64,000 bases of DNA from Channa striata (GCA_033026295.1 CM065178.1:24939781-25003780), one strand, 5' to 3'; counted from the first letter of the stretch, positions 49,401-62,141 are shown. The notes: generated by a model not told the origin, from the sequence alone. A program made the numbers and translations.

Positions 49401-51264
49401 ATCTCCAGCAACTCTGGGTCCCAGCTCAGAGAAATCTTTGACAAGATTGACATGCTGCTGTCGGGACGGAGCGTGGTGTCGGGGGGGAGGTCTGTGTGCG
49501 CCTCCCAGCACCCACAGGGCCTGGACTTTGCCTCCTACAAACTGGCTGAGAAGTTTGTGGTGAGTCTCTCTGTGGCCGCTCTCTGTTTTCTGTAACACAG
49601 TGTTCCGTTCTCTAACGCCAAACGAAAACTCTGCTCTGAGTTTTGTCTGTAAAGACGCTTTGGTTTGATGCTTTAGAAACAAGGAGAGGAGGAGGTGGCG
49701 TCTCACCATGAAGCTGCCTTTCCCATTGCTGTGGTGGCCTCGGGTGTGTGGGAGCTGCACCCTCGTGTGGGAGACCTCATCCTCGCTCACCTGCACAAGA
49801 AATGCCCCTACGCAGTCCCACACTACCCTCCCATGAAGGACGGCACGCCCGTGGAAGAATATCAGAAGTGAGGGCCTCCCAAATCAAAACTCTTACTGTT
49901 ATTATGTTTGACCAAAAAGAAACGTCAGCAACGGGTGTTTTATCTGATCTTCTTCAGGATTCTTGGTTACCGCGTGGATGATTCTGGGGTCGAAGGTCAG
50001 GACAGTTTCCTGAAGAGGATGTCTGGGATGATTCGTCTCTACGCTGCGATCATCCAGCTGAGGTGGCCCTACAGCTCCAAGCAGGGGGTAAAAAGTGCCT
50101 CACTTCCTGTTTACGTTTTTTCCAGCCCCACATGAAAGGTGTCAGTGCTGTTCTTTATGTCTGTAGATGATAAGAGTCTGTTCTGTGTGAATCTTTGGGT
50201 CTTAGTCTGCTCCTCATGGCCTAAACCACGGCTGGCGCTGGTTGGCTCAGATGCTCAACATGGAGCCTTTAGTGGACGTCACGGCGACGCTGCTGTTTGA
50301 CTTTCTGGAGGTGAGTTCTGCACCTTTCAGGGCCAGCAGCTGTGTTTGGGTTTACTGCTGCTCTGTCCACTCCCCAGAAATCAATCAGATCAACATTTAT
50401 AAAAAGGTTTTCCACAAATCAAACTTGTTGGGTTCCACCAAATAAGACATGCAACATGGTTATCGTGGCGTTGTCCAGTGGCTAGATGGTTCAGGCTGGA
50501 ATCATATAGACGATTACTCTGCTGGGGGGAAAAAAACAGTCCCAGCCGTGTTCCCACCGCCTCAACTCTTTGCATTTGTTATTTTCTACATTTTTGTTAT
50601 AATTTCAAAGAGCATCGTGGGCTGGATTTCTTTCACGCAGCTGCTTGTTCCTGTCTGCAGCCTTTTGTTACACACAGTTGGAAAAATCTTGTCATTATTG
50701 AAAGTGTGGTTTGTTTCCCTTCAGGTTTGTGGGAACGCTTTGATGAAGCAGTATCAGGCCCAGTTCTGGAAGCTCATCCTGCTCCTCAAAGAAGAATACT
50801 TCCCCAGGTACGTGCTCGCTGTAAACGTAAAACGGATTCACTCTACTGGTAACATCTGTTGTTGTCGTCAAAGTTTAATCTGATCCGTGTGGGGACGTCT
50901 CTAGAATTGAAGCTGTGACGAGCAGCGGACAGATGGGCTCAGTCATCAGACTCAAACAGTTTCTGGAGGTACGTTACAGACGGCTCGTGCTGGCACAATG
51001 TATTTTTATTAGAACACTGACAGTTTTTATGTCGGCTCTAAAAATGGTGTCAAAATTTAGCTGAAACTGTGGACTGAAGGTATTGGACAAACTAGGAGTG
51101 TAGGAATAAACATCTGTGTTTTTTGGAGCTCAGAAGTCTAAACGATTTGCTCCAGGAACCAAATCTTCAGGTTTCCTTTGCGTTTCCACTTTCAGACATC
51201 ACTGCAGAGTCGCCAGATCGCCCCCCCCAAAGGCCAGCTGAGCTCCGAGTTCTGGAGGTCGTGA
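45262..51264 (+). CDS. gle1: nucleoporin GLE1, mRNA export factor
   Basis: Fifteen exons: 45262-45360, 45611-45856, 46893-47045, 47386-47534, 47620-47680, 47794-48051, 48493-48715, 49066-49178, 49347-49559, 49677-49867, 49958-50087, 50206-50310, 50725-50807, 50905-50968, 51196-51264 (TGA). All phases join; 718 residues against about 698 in human. GLE1 sits at the cytoplasmic face of the nuclear pore and, with IP6, activates the DEAD-box ATPase DDX19 in mRNA export. Seen: N-terminus MPAENLRWETLRALKDS (human-like), a Ser/Pro-rich segment in exon 2, a long charged coiled coil (exons 4-7, EQLKRFEEFMELKQRQEFQ), and the conserved C-terminal HEAT-like domain with KAATIPVSQIS, EEEVASHHEAAFPIAVVASG, HPRVGDLILAHLHKKCPY, LKRMSGMIRLYAAIIQLRWP and NHGWRWLAQMLNMEP, ending SSEFWRS. 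The odf2-gle1 tandem order matches the human locus. Confidence 0.97.
45870..46505 (+). repeat. CA-rich minisatellite filling much of gle1 intron 2
   Basis: About 35 to 40 imperfect copies of CACACTGCTCTCACACA-like units (12-20 bases: CACACTGCTC plus variable TCACACA), ending in a pure CA run. It begins 14 bases after the exon 2 donor. It keeps an open frame of about 200 codons in some frames, which is a consequence of the period and not evidence of coding. Confidence 0.95.
50455..50575 (+). repeat. tRNA-derived SINE head in gle1 intron
   Basis: TGGCGTTGTCCAGTGGCTAG (A-box like) then GGTTCAGGCTGGAATCATAT and a GCTGGGGGGAA stretch resemble the 5' tRNA-related region of fish SINEs. The element is truncated and diverged. 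Confidence 0.45.
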
Positions 51265-51803
51265 TGGAGGAGCATCCGCTGGGAATGTGGCTGCTACGTG
51301 GAAATTAAGTTTAACTCCATTTTTACACGGAGATATTTAACAGCTTCGGTTTAGATTGTGAAATGATAACTGCATCATGTTTATCTCTGTGTTCATGAAG
51401 ACAATAAAGGGAACGACGTCACTCAACAAATCCGTCCTCCCAGTGGCACTAACCTTGTTCAGATTTTTATTTTATTTTTTTTTAGACTTTTGTGCCATTT
51501 TAACAGTCACGATGCTCATTTTCATCTGTTGGTTGTTTCCTGTGGTCACTGCAAAATACAGTTTGTTTTTATTCATTCTCCACGGTTTCTGTTGAAATCT
51601 GGGTTGTGTTGAATGATTTGAACGTTTGCTATTTATGAGGATTGTTTTATATGAATCCACCATGTGGACTTTTTTTTTTGGTCATTTAACAAATTAATTG
51701 CTGCTCAGATTGCAGGGGACTGAGGGCTGCGGTGAATAAAATGTTAGGTGTGTTTAACTAGAAAGGGCTGCACAAAAATGCCATGTCTCTGTATAATGTC
51801 TGA

Positions 51804-51809
51804 AATAAA
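51804..51809 (+). terminator. gle1: candidate distal polyadenylation signal of gle1
   Basis: AATAAA about 540 bases after the gle1 stop, followed by GTGACCATGTCCTTGG. A nearer AATAAA at 51403-51408 could also be used. Confidence 0.45.
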
Positions 51810-52107
51810 AAATTATCAGCAGTTTAGTGACCATGTCCTTGGCCTTTTAATTTCTCCTGTTCATTTGTAATATAGTTTTGTTTGAAAACAAGACCTTTCA
51901 GCTTTTTTCAGAAATTCAAATTCTCTTTTTAGGGGGGCAGCAGATCTCTAAACTTCAGTGGCCTTGTCCCCCCCTTAACCCTCAACATGCTTGGTTCGAT
52001 ATACTCCTCCTCTCCACATGCGCAAAACGTCTGCATTGCTTTTATTTCCGTTAACTTTTTTTTTCAACGCTGCATTTTAATGTATTACAATTTAAAAAAT
52101 GCCATCT

Positions 52108-52310
52108 GGGGCAGCAGTGGCGCCCACCGACCATAGGGTCCGCTTTCCCTGAGCTGGATGCCGAACTCAAAGTGTGAAGTGCCCATCAAAAAAAGCTGTG
52201 CGTAAGAGATTGGGGAGAGTCGCATCAGGTGTAAAAATGCTGCAACTCAAGGGGTGGACCGGTGACTCACTCCAGCGACCTGAACATAAGGGATAAGCCG
52301 AAAGAAAAAA
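52108..52310 (+). repeat. fish SINE-like element between gle1 and ptges2
   Basis: Begins GGGGCAGCAGTGGCGC, continues with TAGGGTCCGCTTTCCCTGAG and GGATGCCGAACTC, a middle AGCTGTGCGTAAGAGATTGG, and ends with GGATAAGCCGAAAGAAAAAA. The tRNA-like start, the internal words and the A-rich end are those of a tRNA-derived teleost SINE. Confidence 0.7.
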
Positions 52311-53548
52311 TCTAGGAAATCCTGTAAGTATTCAATTATTTCTCATTCTTAAAATTGTTGATGGATTCAATGTTTTATGCAAAATTTAAGGGATAAACTA
52401 TCAACATTACTTCATTTGACGGTAAACGATATGTTCACATTTTTATTGCCAATCAGTATAATTGATGAAAATTAGCAATTTGCTGCAACCCTTAGCTTAA
52501 ATTAATTTTTAAACTGTAAAAGCGAGTACAGCAATGAAGTAATTTTTGATCTTTTGTAATCATGGAAATGAAAACTTAACCAGATGTCATTTTCTGCAGT
52601 AGTAGCAAAGATACATTTTTCTTTTAAGTGTTTTTACATCAGTGTATTTTCTGTTGCACAAATAAAACCAAGAGTTTCAGTTTTTACTCCACCTTGTTTT
52701 TGCAAATGCATTTGTAATACAGGTAATTCAGGAATTTGATTTGCATATTAAATACATTCAAACTGGCAGCTCACCAGCTCCTTTTCACTTCACATGAAGA
52801 GAAAGAACAGCAGCAGAGAAGCTTGTTGCTCCCACACTGACCTTGCACCAGCTCCACAGAAAAAAACTGATGTCATGGACAGAAAAAAAACCTACTGATC
52901 TCAGAGAAAAGCAAAACAATATTTTACATTTATGGAAAAAGTCATTGTGGTCCTTGAACGGAACTTGAAACATCGTTTAAACTGGTGGCTGCTCGAGTCC
53001 CCAGCTGAAGCTGCACACTTGCAGTTTCTCTTTTCAACACCTTTTGTTTTACTTGACAAAGTCAGGACATAGGAAAAGAAACACGACTTTAAACAAAATT
53101 ACAAGAATAATATTTGTACAGACAAGTCAAAGCCCGAAAATCTGTACAAATCAATTTCCCAATTTAGTTTTCACATGTGCGTAGGAACCTTGTAAGTTGA
53201 CTAAGTATGAAAGATAAATATGAGATTTTGACGTCCCCATAACACGAAATCACTCGGACTTCCTAGAATCAGCAGTGGATTTGATGGTTTCATCAAAAAG
53301 CAGCTAAAGCCTTAAAATGAAATATCAGGTGTTTTAATGTGCGTGACTTCTTTCTCTTCATACAAACAGTAAAAGTCTACAGTAAACTGACATTAACGGG
53401 TTTTAATTCATGTGCCAGGCCGGTGGCGACTGTTCGCAGACGGAGCGGGACCTTTCGAGCTGTGACGTCGATGGCTTTTCTGTGTTGGGCCCTTCTGGAG
53501 ACTGGAAGTGCTCCGTGTTCCTGTGGTCTGCTTCGCTCCAGCTCGGCT

Positions 53549-56500
53549 TCAGGCTCGGCCCTCGTGGTTGAGCGTCGCTCTCTCCATGCGTCTGTACCAG
53601 TGTTTGACTTTGGTGTTGACCATCATGTCGTCGAACGCCTGCAGGCCCTCCATCACTCTGAGGACGCCGAACACCGCCTGCAGGTCGAGGAAGACGAGGT
53701 TAGAAAAATACGTTTGTAGCCGTGACAAAGGCCAGAATTACCGCCTCCATTTGTCACGCCTGCTCAGTGTTGGAAGCAGCAATCAGACACTTGAGTAAAA
53801 TTACCAGCACAAAGTTGTAGTGTTTATTAAATGTTTCCCAAATTAAAAAAGATTTAAATACATACATAAAAACTAACTAACAAACATAACCAGAAATATT
53901 GTTTCTACCTGCATGTATTTTGGAATGTTTTAACAAATGACAATATTTTATAGAGGTAAACAGTATATACATATATAACATGATTTTATGTAAGCGACAC
54001 TTATCACGACATGCCTACTTTGATTAATTAAAGGAATGAGTGGATAAACCCATATTAACATCGTCATCTTCCATTATTACATCAACATTCACCTACATTC
54101 CTCAAAGTAGAACCATGTGAATCACGTTGAAAATCTGTGAATTTGCCCTTTAAGGATGATCACTGTGCAATTTTTATGTCAAATCTTACCAAGTCTGAAA
54201 TTCCTAATCTAAAAAAAAATATATATATATGCTTTCAGAGGAGAAATAGCGTATAAAGTTGTATAGAAGTAGATTAACTATGACTAGATTGTAATCTTGC
54301 TTTCCACCTTTCTAGAACACGTAAAAGACGACGGGACTATCAGCCGTGGACTGTTTTCACGTGCACCGAAACGTGCGAGTAAGAGTTGAAGTGCACAGGT
54401 GTGTCGCCTCACCAGGTCGGCCAGGTTGGGATGATCTCCACCCATGAACTTCCTCTCCTTGCCGATTGCTGCCACCCACTCGTTAACGGCCTTGTAGAGA
54501 TCTTGTCTGACGTCGTCCTGCAGGTTGTGTCTGTTCGAAAAGAAGACGATCAGCGCAGACACTCCCAAGCCAACACGTCACTACCAGAGACGTCTGCTTT
54601 CACTCACCGACTTTTCAGCCTTTTGGAGATGAGGAACATGGCCGCGGCGCCGACATATTTGGCAAAGAAACCTTCGAATGTACCAAACTTCCCCTCGCGT
54701 ACAATGTAGTCGAAGGAGGCCAGGGCCTCACCGGTAGTTCGGTAGACGTTAGGAGATATGAGGTGCACGAGCCAATCGTCCGCCCACTCACGCCACTTCA
54801 TCTCCTCTCTGAAAACAGGAAGAGAAAATGTTTTGACAGCATATAATCATTCGCACATGTTCACTGCAGAACTCGAAAGTTCATTTATAACCTCGAAACA
54901 CCTCCGTGAATATTTTATCCACATGGATCTAAAATATCATTTACGTTTAAAACATAAATTTTATCATCTCTGCACGGTCAACAGTAAGAGGCTCATTTGT
55001 TAGGGAGGAAACTTTCCATGTACTGGATGGTAACGTCGACTTGGCTCAAGACGCCGGCTGCATAACCCAGTTATTGTGCTTGTGTGCGACCTTTCTTCAG
55101 GTGACACTGTTGTCAGGTCCATTTCTCCTGTAGAACACAGATTTCTCCACCACGTTTGCATGTAACAGTTCAGAGCAAGTGGATCCTTTCAGAATAAGGG
55201 CACGCGGAGGGAGGCCTAGCTCCAGCTCGTGTCTGTGTCGGAGTAGCAGGTCCGCACTTACTTCTGCATTCCCTTCTCGGGGTAAATCCTGGCGGTCTCA
55301 GCCTCGCTCAGCATCAGCCAGTACTTGTTGTTGTACTCCGTCACCTCTTTCCCTCTGTCGTTCTTAGACGTCATCGCTGGGTAACAGCGAACGATGTCAG
55401 ACATGGTTTTCTCCCTGGATGACAAAGGATCACATTCCAAGCGTCAGCACGTAGAGGCTAACACGTGCCTGAGAAAAGCCTGAGAATGTTTTCAATTTCC
55501 AAAAGTCTACAAGTGAAACATTAGATTAACAAAGGAAGTAACTCACACCAAACCACTTTTTTAACTCTAGCGATAAAAAAACGACCTTTTCAATCCGATT
55601 AAATCCTTTTATATTTGTCGGAAACGCGTTTAAATAAACGCAGTGAAAAGTTCAAAACATATATTAAACTTTCCACAACAGCTGGAATCACTGGTCATAT
55701 AAACTGTGTATTTTCTCTTACCTCTAGTGCCTCTGTCCATGTAAGTAGCTTCAGTCTCACTTGTCTGGGATAGTGTATAAAATATTCCAATATCGACTAC
55801 TCTGCCGATTCTCTACTCGTTTAATCAGTTACTTAAAATAAAATGTCGGTAAAAAACATGCAGTGGCCAAAGATGCTCAGTTTACTGTCACATATGACAG
55901 AGAAAAACATACATTCCTTTCAGCTCAGAGGCTGGAGCCAGGATTCTATGGCTAATATAACAATGAATTAAGTAATTAGTGAAATCTGTGGATTATCCAG
56001 ACACACGTCTGATGTTTGACCACTAAAAAAGGCAAAACATACCACATAGACATATTTGTGTGATCGCTGCATGAAGCAACTTACAAATGTGACGTATGAG
56101 CCTGATGTTCTTCCTTCACAGCTAATTTGACTTAAACATGACGTGTCTCAGGCAGTTTAAATGTAGCAGTTACCAGGAGGAAACTAACGTTCACATTACA
56201 GGCAGGAAGCATCAACGTACGTGCTGATTAAATAAGTCTTGAGGGAGCTGACGATGACAGACGAGTCGTTCAGTTGCTGCAACAGAGAAAAAAATTAATT
56301 ACAGTATCTGAGTGACGCTGATTCAAATCTTCAGCTGGCGGAGAAAAAGGTTTTGGACAAATTTAAACGAGTCTTTGCGTTACAGGACGACTACACCGTT
56401 TTTCAACTTATTCTAGTTCAGGAAGTGGATGTAAATTCATCTGATCATTTGTTTTTCAGATAGAAGCAGAATTTTTAAATAATATACTGAAGGCAGCGGG

Positions 56501-57335
56501 ATTTTGAACGCCTTTCTATACGTGCACTCCCCCGCACTCGAATCATTTCGGGGTCAAGGTGCCGTGAAACATGTCACATGCAGACTGGCAGACTGACAGC
56601 TGCGTGACCAGCGTGTGTCCTACCACGTCCCCATCCACCATCAGGATGGGCACCTTCCTGTAGGCCGACCACCGGATCTCCTGCCTCATCACCGGGTTCA
56701 CCTCCACGACCTCGTACGGCAGCCCGTGGTAGTCCAGGAACGCTCGCACCTTGCTGCAGAACGGGCACGTCTTGTACTGGTACAGGGTCAGCGTCAGACC
56801 TCCGTCTGGGACCTGCAAGCAGGGAAGAGGATCCACCGTCGGACAAGTTTGGCCTTAAGACACCGACCCGTTTCCCTTTTCTGGTATTTGCAGACAAAGT
56901 GTCTGGACCCCACTGCTCCCCCCCCCCTCAGGCTCTGGACCCCCATCATCTACACCTGCCCGTGCTCCACATGTCCCCCCTGCTCTTTAACCCTCAGGCC
57001 ACTTTGTCCCGGACCTACGTGTCTCTTCTGCACGCGTTGTCTCTCTGTGAAGGTGAGCTCACCTGGGTCTCCTGCTGGGCCAGGTGCCGCTGGACACAGA
57101 ACTTGGTGGTCTGATACAGACCCAGACCCCCGCCGAGCAGGAAGGCGCAGCCTAGCACCCTGCCTCCCCCTGTCCGCACACAGGACCACAGTTTGGACCG
57201 AGCCCCCGTTCCAAAAGTACCGTACGCCCTCGTGGACCCTTTGCCCACCAGGTAGGAGACGGTACCGGACCGGCGGGCTGCGACAGACTCCAAAAGAGAC
57301 AAGCCGACCTTCCTCACAGCTCCGGCGGCGGCCAT
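53549..57335 (-). CDS. ptges2: prostaglandin E synthase 2
   Basis: Seven exons in transcription order: 57063-57335 (ATG at 57335), 56624-56812, 56221-56276, 55262-55414, 54608-54808, 54413-54530, 53549-53677 (TGA 53549-53551). Phases join to 372 residues; human is 377. The enzyme isomerises PGH2 to PGE2 at membranes and has a glutaredoxin-like domain with a GST-type C-terminal half. Seen: an N-terminal hydrophobic anchor (VLGCAFLLGGGLGLY), LTLYQYKTCPFCSKVRAFLD with the CPFC active motif, EVNPVMRQEIRWS, YRKVPILMVDGD, NDSSVIVSSLKTYL, NKYWLMLSEAE, WADDWLVHLISPNVYRT, EALASFDYIVREGKFG, and the final VLRVMEGLQAFDDMM helix. An upstream in-frame ATG at 57461 would add 42 residues (MRSTKFWLPW...). I chose 57335 because MAAAGAVRKVG is the start of clear low-complexity mitochondrial/Golgi-leader-like sequence, but the other start is not excluded. 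Confidence 0.95.
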
Positions 57336-58429
57336 GTTGGTTTGCCTTAAAGTCCCACAATGCACCGGGAGGGCACGTCCGGGGATTTGTGGCCCTGAGC
57401 GGAGCCTGTCAGGCTGTGGGACGGGGGCAACCCAGGGGAGCCAGAACTTGGTGGACCGCAACCCAAACTGCTAATATATCGAGGCATTTGTATTTATATC
57501 TTATTACATTCATTATACTCCTTAACATGAAAGAGCCATTTTGCATAAAAGCTACTTTTAGTATTTTTAGAAAATACTTACTTTTCACTTGTCATTAAGT
57601 ATTTTCTATGTCTGACAACATCTTCTGTGGTGGGAAATCTAATCTTTTTATTAATCTAACCTCAGCTTGTATGTTTTGTATTTTGATTTTTAACTCTAAC
57701 GTCCATCCGTAAACTCGGCGTTATCATTGGATAAATTTTTCCTGCAAAATATTTTCCTGCTATAATTTCACAAGTAGTGACAATATTTCCCAAGGCACCG
57801 CCACTCAATACTGGAGTAAAACTAACTTCTCATGTAAGTGTCTGCAGGAATCTAAACTGTCCAGGTCTTGTTAAATTTAATTCATGAACAAAAAATTAGC
57901 AGAGAAACACAAAGTAGCAACAATAACGTCAGAGAGAACACAACAGTGGCAAAGAGACAATATTGACGGCAGACAAACATTCTGCAGATGTAAAAAATGT
58001 TAAATAATAATAACTAAGGAGTAAAAACAGTGGCTGTTCATTGCTCCTTTTCCATCACTTTGAATTAGATCTTCTCTTTATTTAAAACAAACAAACATCA
58101 TTACGGTGTATAAATAATATTTTAATAAATAAATAAATAAAGCCTGCATTGGAAAATTAACTTGGAGTACAGTAAAACTACTAAAACATTAGCATCAATA
58201 TTCAGTCAGAGTACACATATATCATATAATAGCCATATTATTGTATTATATTTAATGATTTAGTCTACTAACATAATGTAAAAGTTGGATGAATCCCTAA
58301 AAATACAACATAATGTATTACTTGATTCCAATTTAATTTAAATGCATGCTCGCATAAAATTAACTAAAGCTTAATCCTAACATCCTCTTAACGATATTAG
58401 AAACGTTATCGTGATTATTATTTGCTCAG
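57336..58429. other. ptges2 promoter side and A/T-rich spacer
   Basis: The first 150 bases are GC-rich (ptges2 5' region). The rest is A/T-rich with possible diverged repeat pieces (GGAGTAAAACTAAC, GGAGTACAGTAAAAC) and a short AATA/AAAT run near 58120. No gene recognised. Confidence 0.55.
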
Positions 58430-59199
58430 TTTTATTAGGAGAAGATCGAGCTTGTGTCGTGATACGTGTGGTGCGTTCGTGGGCGTCGTTTTTCTGAGCG
58501 CTCCGACCGCAGCAGCGGCAGCGGCGTCCTGCCTCGGTGAAGCGGAGGTTCCCCGCAGCAGCAGCAGCAGCAGCGGCAGCATCATCATCATCATCATCCA
58601 TTTAAGCATCAGTGGACAATCCAGTAGCACATCTTTCCCCTTCGGACTGAGCACCACCGCTCTTCACTGGGATGCGGTCGTCGAGCATCGGGGACGATTC
58701 GCTCGGGAGCGCCGACGCTGGGGGACACCCTTCGGCTGCGCTTTTTCTCCGAGCGTGACCGGGAGCGACTGGAAGCGGCGATGGATGGAGGCAGGAGCGG
58801 ACAGACGCATTTTTGAGAACCGCCGGGCTCAGTTAGCTGCGCTAGCACGCTAACGTTAGCTAGCGCTCGGCTCGTCGCTCGGGGTTCGCCCGTGTCCCCC
58901 CGCTCCGCCGCCCTTGGTCGCCGACTGATGTGGTGCTACAATCCACGAAAAAAAAAATAGACGCAATAACGGCTTTTTGTATTAATACCGAGACATGCCG
59001 CGGCCGCTGAGGACATTTTTCTCAAGGATAACCCGCCGGGGACGTCCACTAGCCTGCCACCGTTAACGCTAGTTAGCTGCGAGCATCAGCACCATCCCCG
59101 GTTTTTCCCCGTGTTCCCCGTGAAGATGCTGCCGCCGGAGGAGTGTGTCTGACGGTCACGGATACACACACACTCCCTGAAGGTCATGACCCTGAGAGA
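58430..59199 (+). promoter_or_regulatory. CpG-rich promoter and 5' UTR of an unidentified gene
   Basis: Sharp rise in GC and CpG content after the A/T-rich spacer, with GCAGCAGCAGC and CATCATCATC triplet runs at about 58554-58600 and GCTAGC/GTTAGC words. Ends in a coding exon at 59200. Two upstream ORFs are present: 59126-59152 (8 codons plus stop) and 59186-59203 (5 codons plus stop). Confidence 0.6.
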
Positions 59200-59220
59200 A
59201 TGATCATGCTGGAAAAACAG
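59200..59220 (+). CDS. first coding exon of an unidentified gene (MIMLEKQ...), 3'-partial
   Basis: ATG at 59200 opens MIMLEKQ and the exon ends at 59220 with a donor CAG|GTAGGA, so the reading continues in an exon beyond the window or not recognised within it. The frame is open upstream to a GTG but not to another ATG. Seven residues are not enough to name the gene, and I do not assign one. Support is the CpG island, the ATG with a well-placed donor, and the absence of any other gene using the island on the + strand. Confidence 0.4.
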
Positions 59221-59934
59221 GTAGGAACCGGAGCTTCGGGTCAGCGGGTTCGCGTCCACACGCGCACCGGGGGCGCGTTTGCGTTTGTGGGGCTGACGCC
59301 ATTGTGCGGACAGGTGTCCCCCACCTGTGTCAGAAAATATCATAAACCAACAAATCTGATGGATTGTCTGATCCGAAATGGGACATTCTGCCCAGTGAAG
59401 CTATATATTCGATATGGCGTGTAGATATTTATAGAATATATACTTATATTTTGATGCTAGTGCTTTTTGTGAGTGCAGGAGTTTTGCTTATGGCCAATTT
59501 TCCTGCACTTCTGTGTATATATCTCATAATAGAGAAGCCAAAAAACACAATGATGGCCAATGCAGGATTTTCCCTTCCTGTCACATGTAGTGTTTATTAA
59601 TTTTTAATCACGCTACACTACAGAATGTTTCTCCTTCTGTTTCTTGTTCTGCCATATTTCTCACACAAAGTTAGTTTGCAGTTTGCAGCACAAATGTGAA
59701 ATGATTCCACCGTAAATATGTTTGTCCTTTGTCTGGTGTGTGGCCTCGAACATTCTCTTTTTTAGTGGTTGTGACCAGTTAGTGAATCGAAGAAATGGTG
59801 ATGCTTCGTCACAGCACATTGTCCTACAGTCGTTTTCTGAAGCGGTTCTGTCCTTGAATCTGTGCATGAGTGAAATTTAACAACAGCATAAAGTTTAATA
59901 GTGTTTAAACACTTTAAATAGTCACTTTCTTAGC

Positions 59935-60085
59935 AAAGTACCTGTACTGGTAATTTCCTTTTGTATACAAAGTAATTTGCAGAGTATTTACTTAGTGCTT
60001 CAGCTTGAGCACAAAGTTTGAGATAGAGAATTTCTTGCACTTTCACTTGAGTATTGAATTGGTGAACTTCTTTTGTACTTTAATC
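59935..60085 (-). repeat. diverged teleost interspersed repeat, reverse orientation
   Basis: Contains AAAGTACCTGTACTGG, AGAGTATTTACTTAGTG, CTTTCACTTGAGTATTGAATT and CTTCTTTTGTACTTTAATCT, the reverse-orientation words of the repeat at 13585-13725. Confidence 0.5.
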
Positions 60086-62075
60086 TGCAACATTCGACAG
60101 TTTAATTACAGGTGTAACATTTGGATTTTGCCAGTTTACAGTTGGTCGAATAACAGGTGCTAGAACCTCCCAAACCAAAAACCACAAATATTCCACTGGC
60201 TCCATCTTCTCTAATGTCAGATTAGAAGACGTCGTTTTGAGCCGTGGAACATTAAACAAGCGTTGAAGTAGTAGTCGAGACAGAGTCTGTGGGTCAGTGG
60301 ACAACGAAAATAATAATTATAATTCGTAATTGATTAATAACTGAGTTGATTCGGATAGAAAATGAACCTTTAGCTTCTACCATGGATGGATTTTATCATG
60401 TCATTATAAACAATTAGTCAGTCACAATTAACAATTAAAAGTTGATATTTAAAGCTGTGGAAGCATTTGTTCTTATTTTAAAAACAACTAGGAAAATTAA
60501 CTAAGGAAAAAAAGAAATTTAGGATTTTAATTCTCAAATTAAACCTGCTGCTGTTCAGACTTATTATATTCTGTGATATTCTCCATTGCAGAATGGAAAT
60601 CTTCTAGGAAATGCCCTTCACTCAGCTCATGACCTTCTCTTTCCAAGAACAAGGGGGACGTGGAGTCGAGGGGGGGTCTGGCTTGTTGAGGTGGGGGGGT
60701 CGGTTACGTCCTCCTGTTTTCTGCCATAGCAGCACAGTGACCGTAAATAAAAGCTGCACGTCAATAATGCATCACCGCCTCAGACATGTGAAGTGTTTCA
60801 GCAGAGGAGATGCCAGATGACGGAAGGAAGAACAGTCAATTAATCCATTAGTCGCTCAGCAGGAAATAAATCAATTTACATTAATTGTTTAATACTGAGT
60901 TTATTCTCCTGTGATTCACGGACATGCGAGTTAATCGTGAGCTGAAATTTTTAAGTGCACGCAGGTGCGAACGTGTTTGTGGGCGGCAGGACATTTCAGC
61001 ACACACAAGTTCTACAAATCAGGCGGGTGTCTGTTGAGACTTGAATCCTGGAAATTTGCAGGGACACACCTGGGAATCTCGTATAAGTTGGTTTTTAGAC
61101 AGAGTACTCATAAAAAGAGAGATCGTTTAGTAAAACTGCCAACAGGTTGCTGTTTTCGTATTAGGGTTTCTGTTTTTCCAGTGTGTGTTACAAGCAGTTT
61201 ATTTTTTAGCGGGAACGAAATCTCCCCATGCGGGTACTTTATGTGCCAGGCTGCCAACACAGAGCCGCCGTACAGAAATGATTGTTAAAACTGCATAGTG
61301 AAATTCAGCATTGCTCAGTTAGATTATTGTTTATACATCAGTCTTCGTTTCCAGCTGCTTTTCGCTATGACCCCTCAAAATCCAGCTGTGTTTTCTTGTA
61401 ACGCCACTTGTTGCGTCTGTCTGTCTAATATGCTTCGTGTGGAAGGTTGTGTGGGACGTCGGCAGCAGGTGAGGTGCATACCGGGCCCAAAGATCGGTGT
61501 CATAATCACTCTTATTATCGGTTCATGCTGGAAGGAGGTGAAGCTGGAAGTGGTTCGGTCACGCCAGCGAGCCAGTCACCAGCAAGGAGGTGACGGTGCG
61601 TTAGCGCCACTCAAACGTTCTAAAACGGAGAGGCAGGTGCTAAGTCTGTCCTGGTCTGTGTGCACAGAGGTGCAGTGCAGGCTCCCTTATTTCTGCATAT
61701 GGGAACACAGATTTTCCCATGTACAGGTCGGGTTTAATGCCTAGTTACTGACACATGTTTATGCAGCTTGGTGGGACTGGCAGCAATGTGATAAAAATGT
61801 CAATAAATTCACACACAATAATTCAGGCTCCATCAGCCCCACTCATCATCATCCTTTGCTTGGTATTTGCTATTGCACCGACTTCTGTGAAGTCTCGAAC
61901 ATGTGTGACAGACTCTGTGTGGATGAGCCGCGGAGAAACGTGATCAAGTAGTAAACATAATGAATGAGTGTCAAAGGTCACGGGCTGAGGCGGTGAGGCG
62001 AGCAGGATGAGAACGGCTGCTTCAGGAAGTTGAGGCTTCCCACTGCTTCTGTTTAAAGGGCCTATTTACACGCCC

Positions 62076-62078
<3 letters not shown>

Positions 62079-62141
<63 letters not shown>
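62079..62141 (+). repeat. (CA)n microsatellite
   Basis: About 31 uninterrupted CA units. Confidence 0.97.

Larger units (their letters stand above)
51265..53548. other. convergent 3' UTRs of gle1 and ptges2, with a SINE
   Basis: Holds the gle1 3' UTR (AATAAA at 51403-51408 and 51804-51809), a SINE-like element at 52108-52310, and the ptges2 3' UTR on the minus strand. No additional gene recognised. Confidence 0.6.

Noticed and set aside
56615..57598. 327-codon + strand frame antisense to ptges2
   Set aside because: It lies opposite ptges2 exons 1-2 in GC-rich DNA, has no recognised domain, and runs across ptges2 introns and splice sites.
59143..59424. 93-codon frame continuing past 59220 as a complete protein
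   Set aside because: A good donor (CAG|GTAGGA) at 59220 and loss of any protein-like composition after it make the rest intronic. The frame's start at 59143 is GTG, not ATG.
60965..61744. Frames of 107 and 148 codons in the long terminal intron
   Set aside because: No recognised domain or splice-linked partner. Cys- and Phe-rich composition fits chance translation of non-coding DNA.
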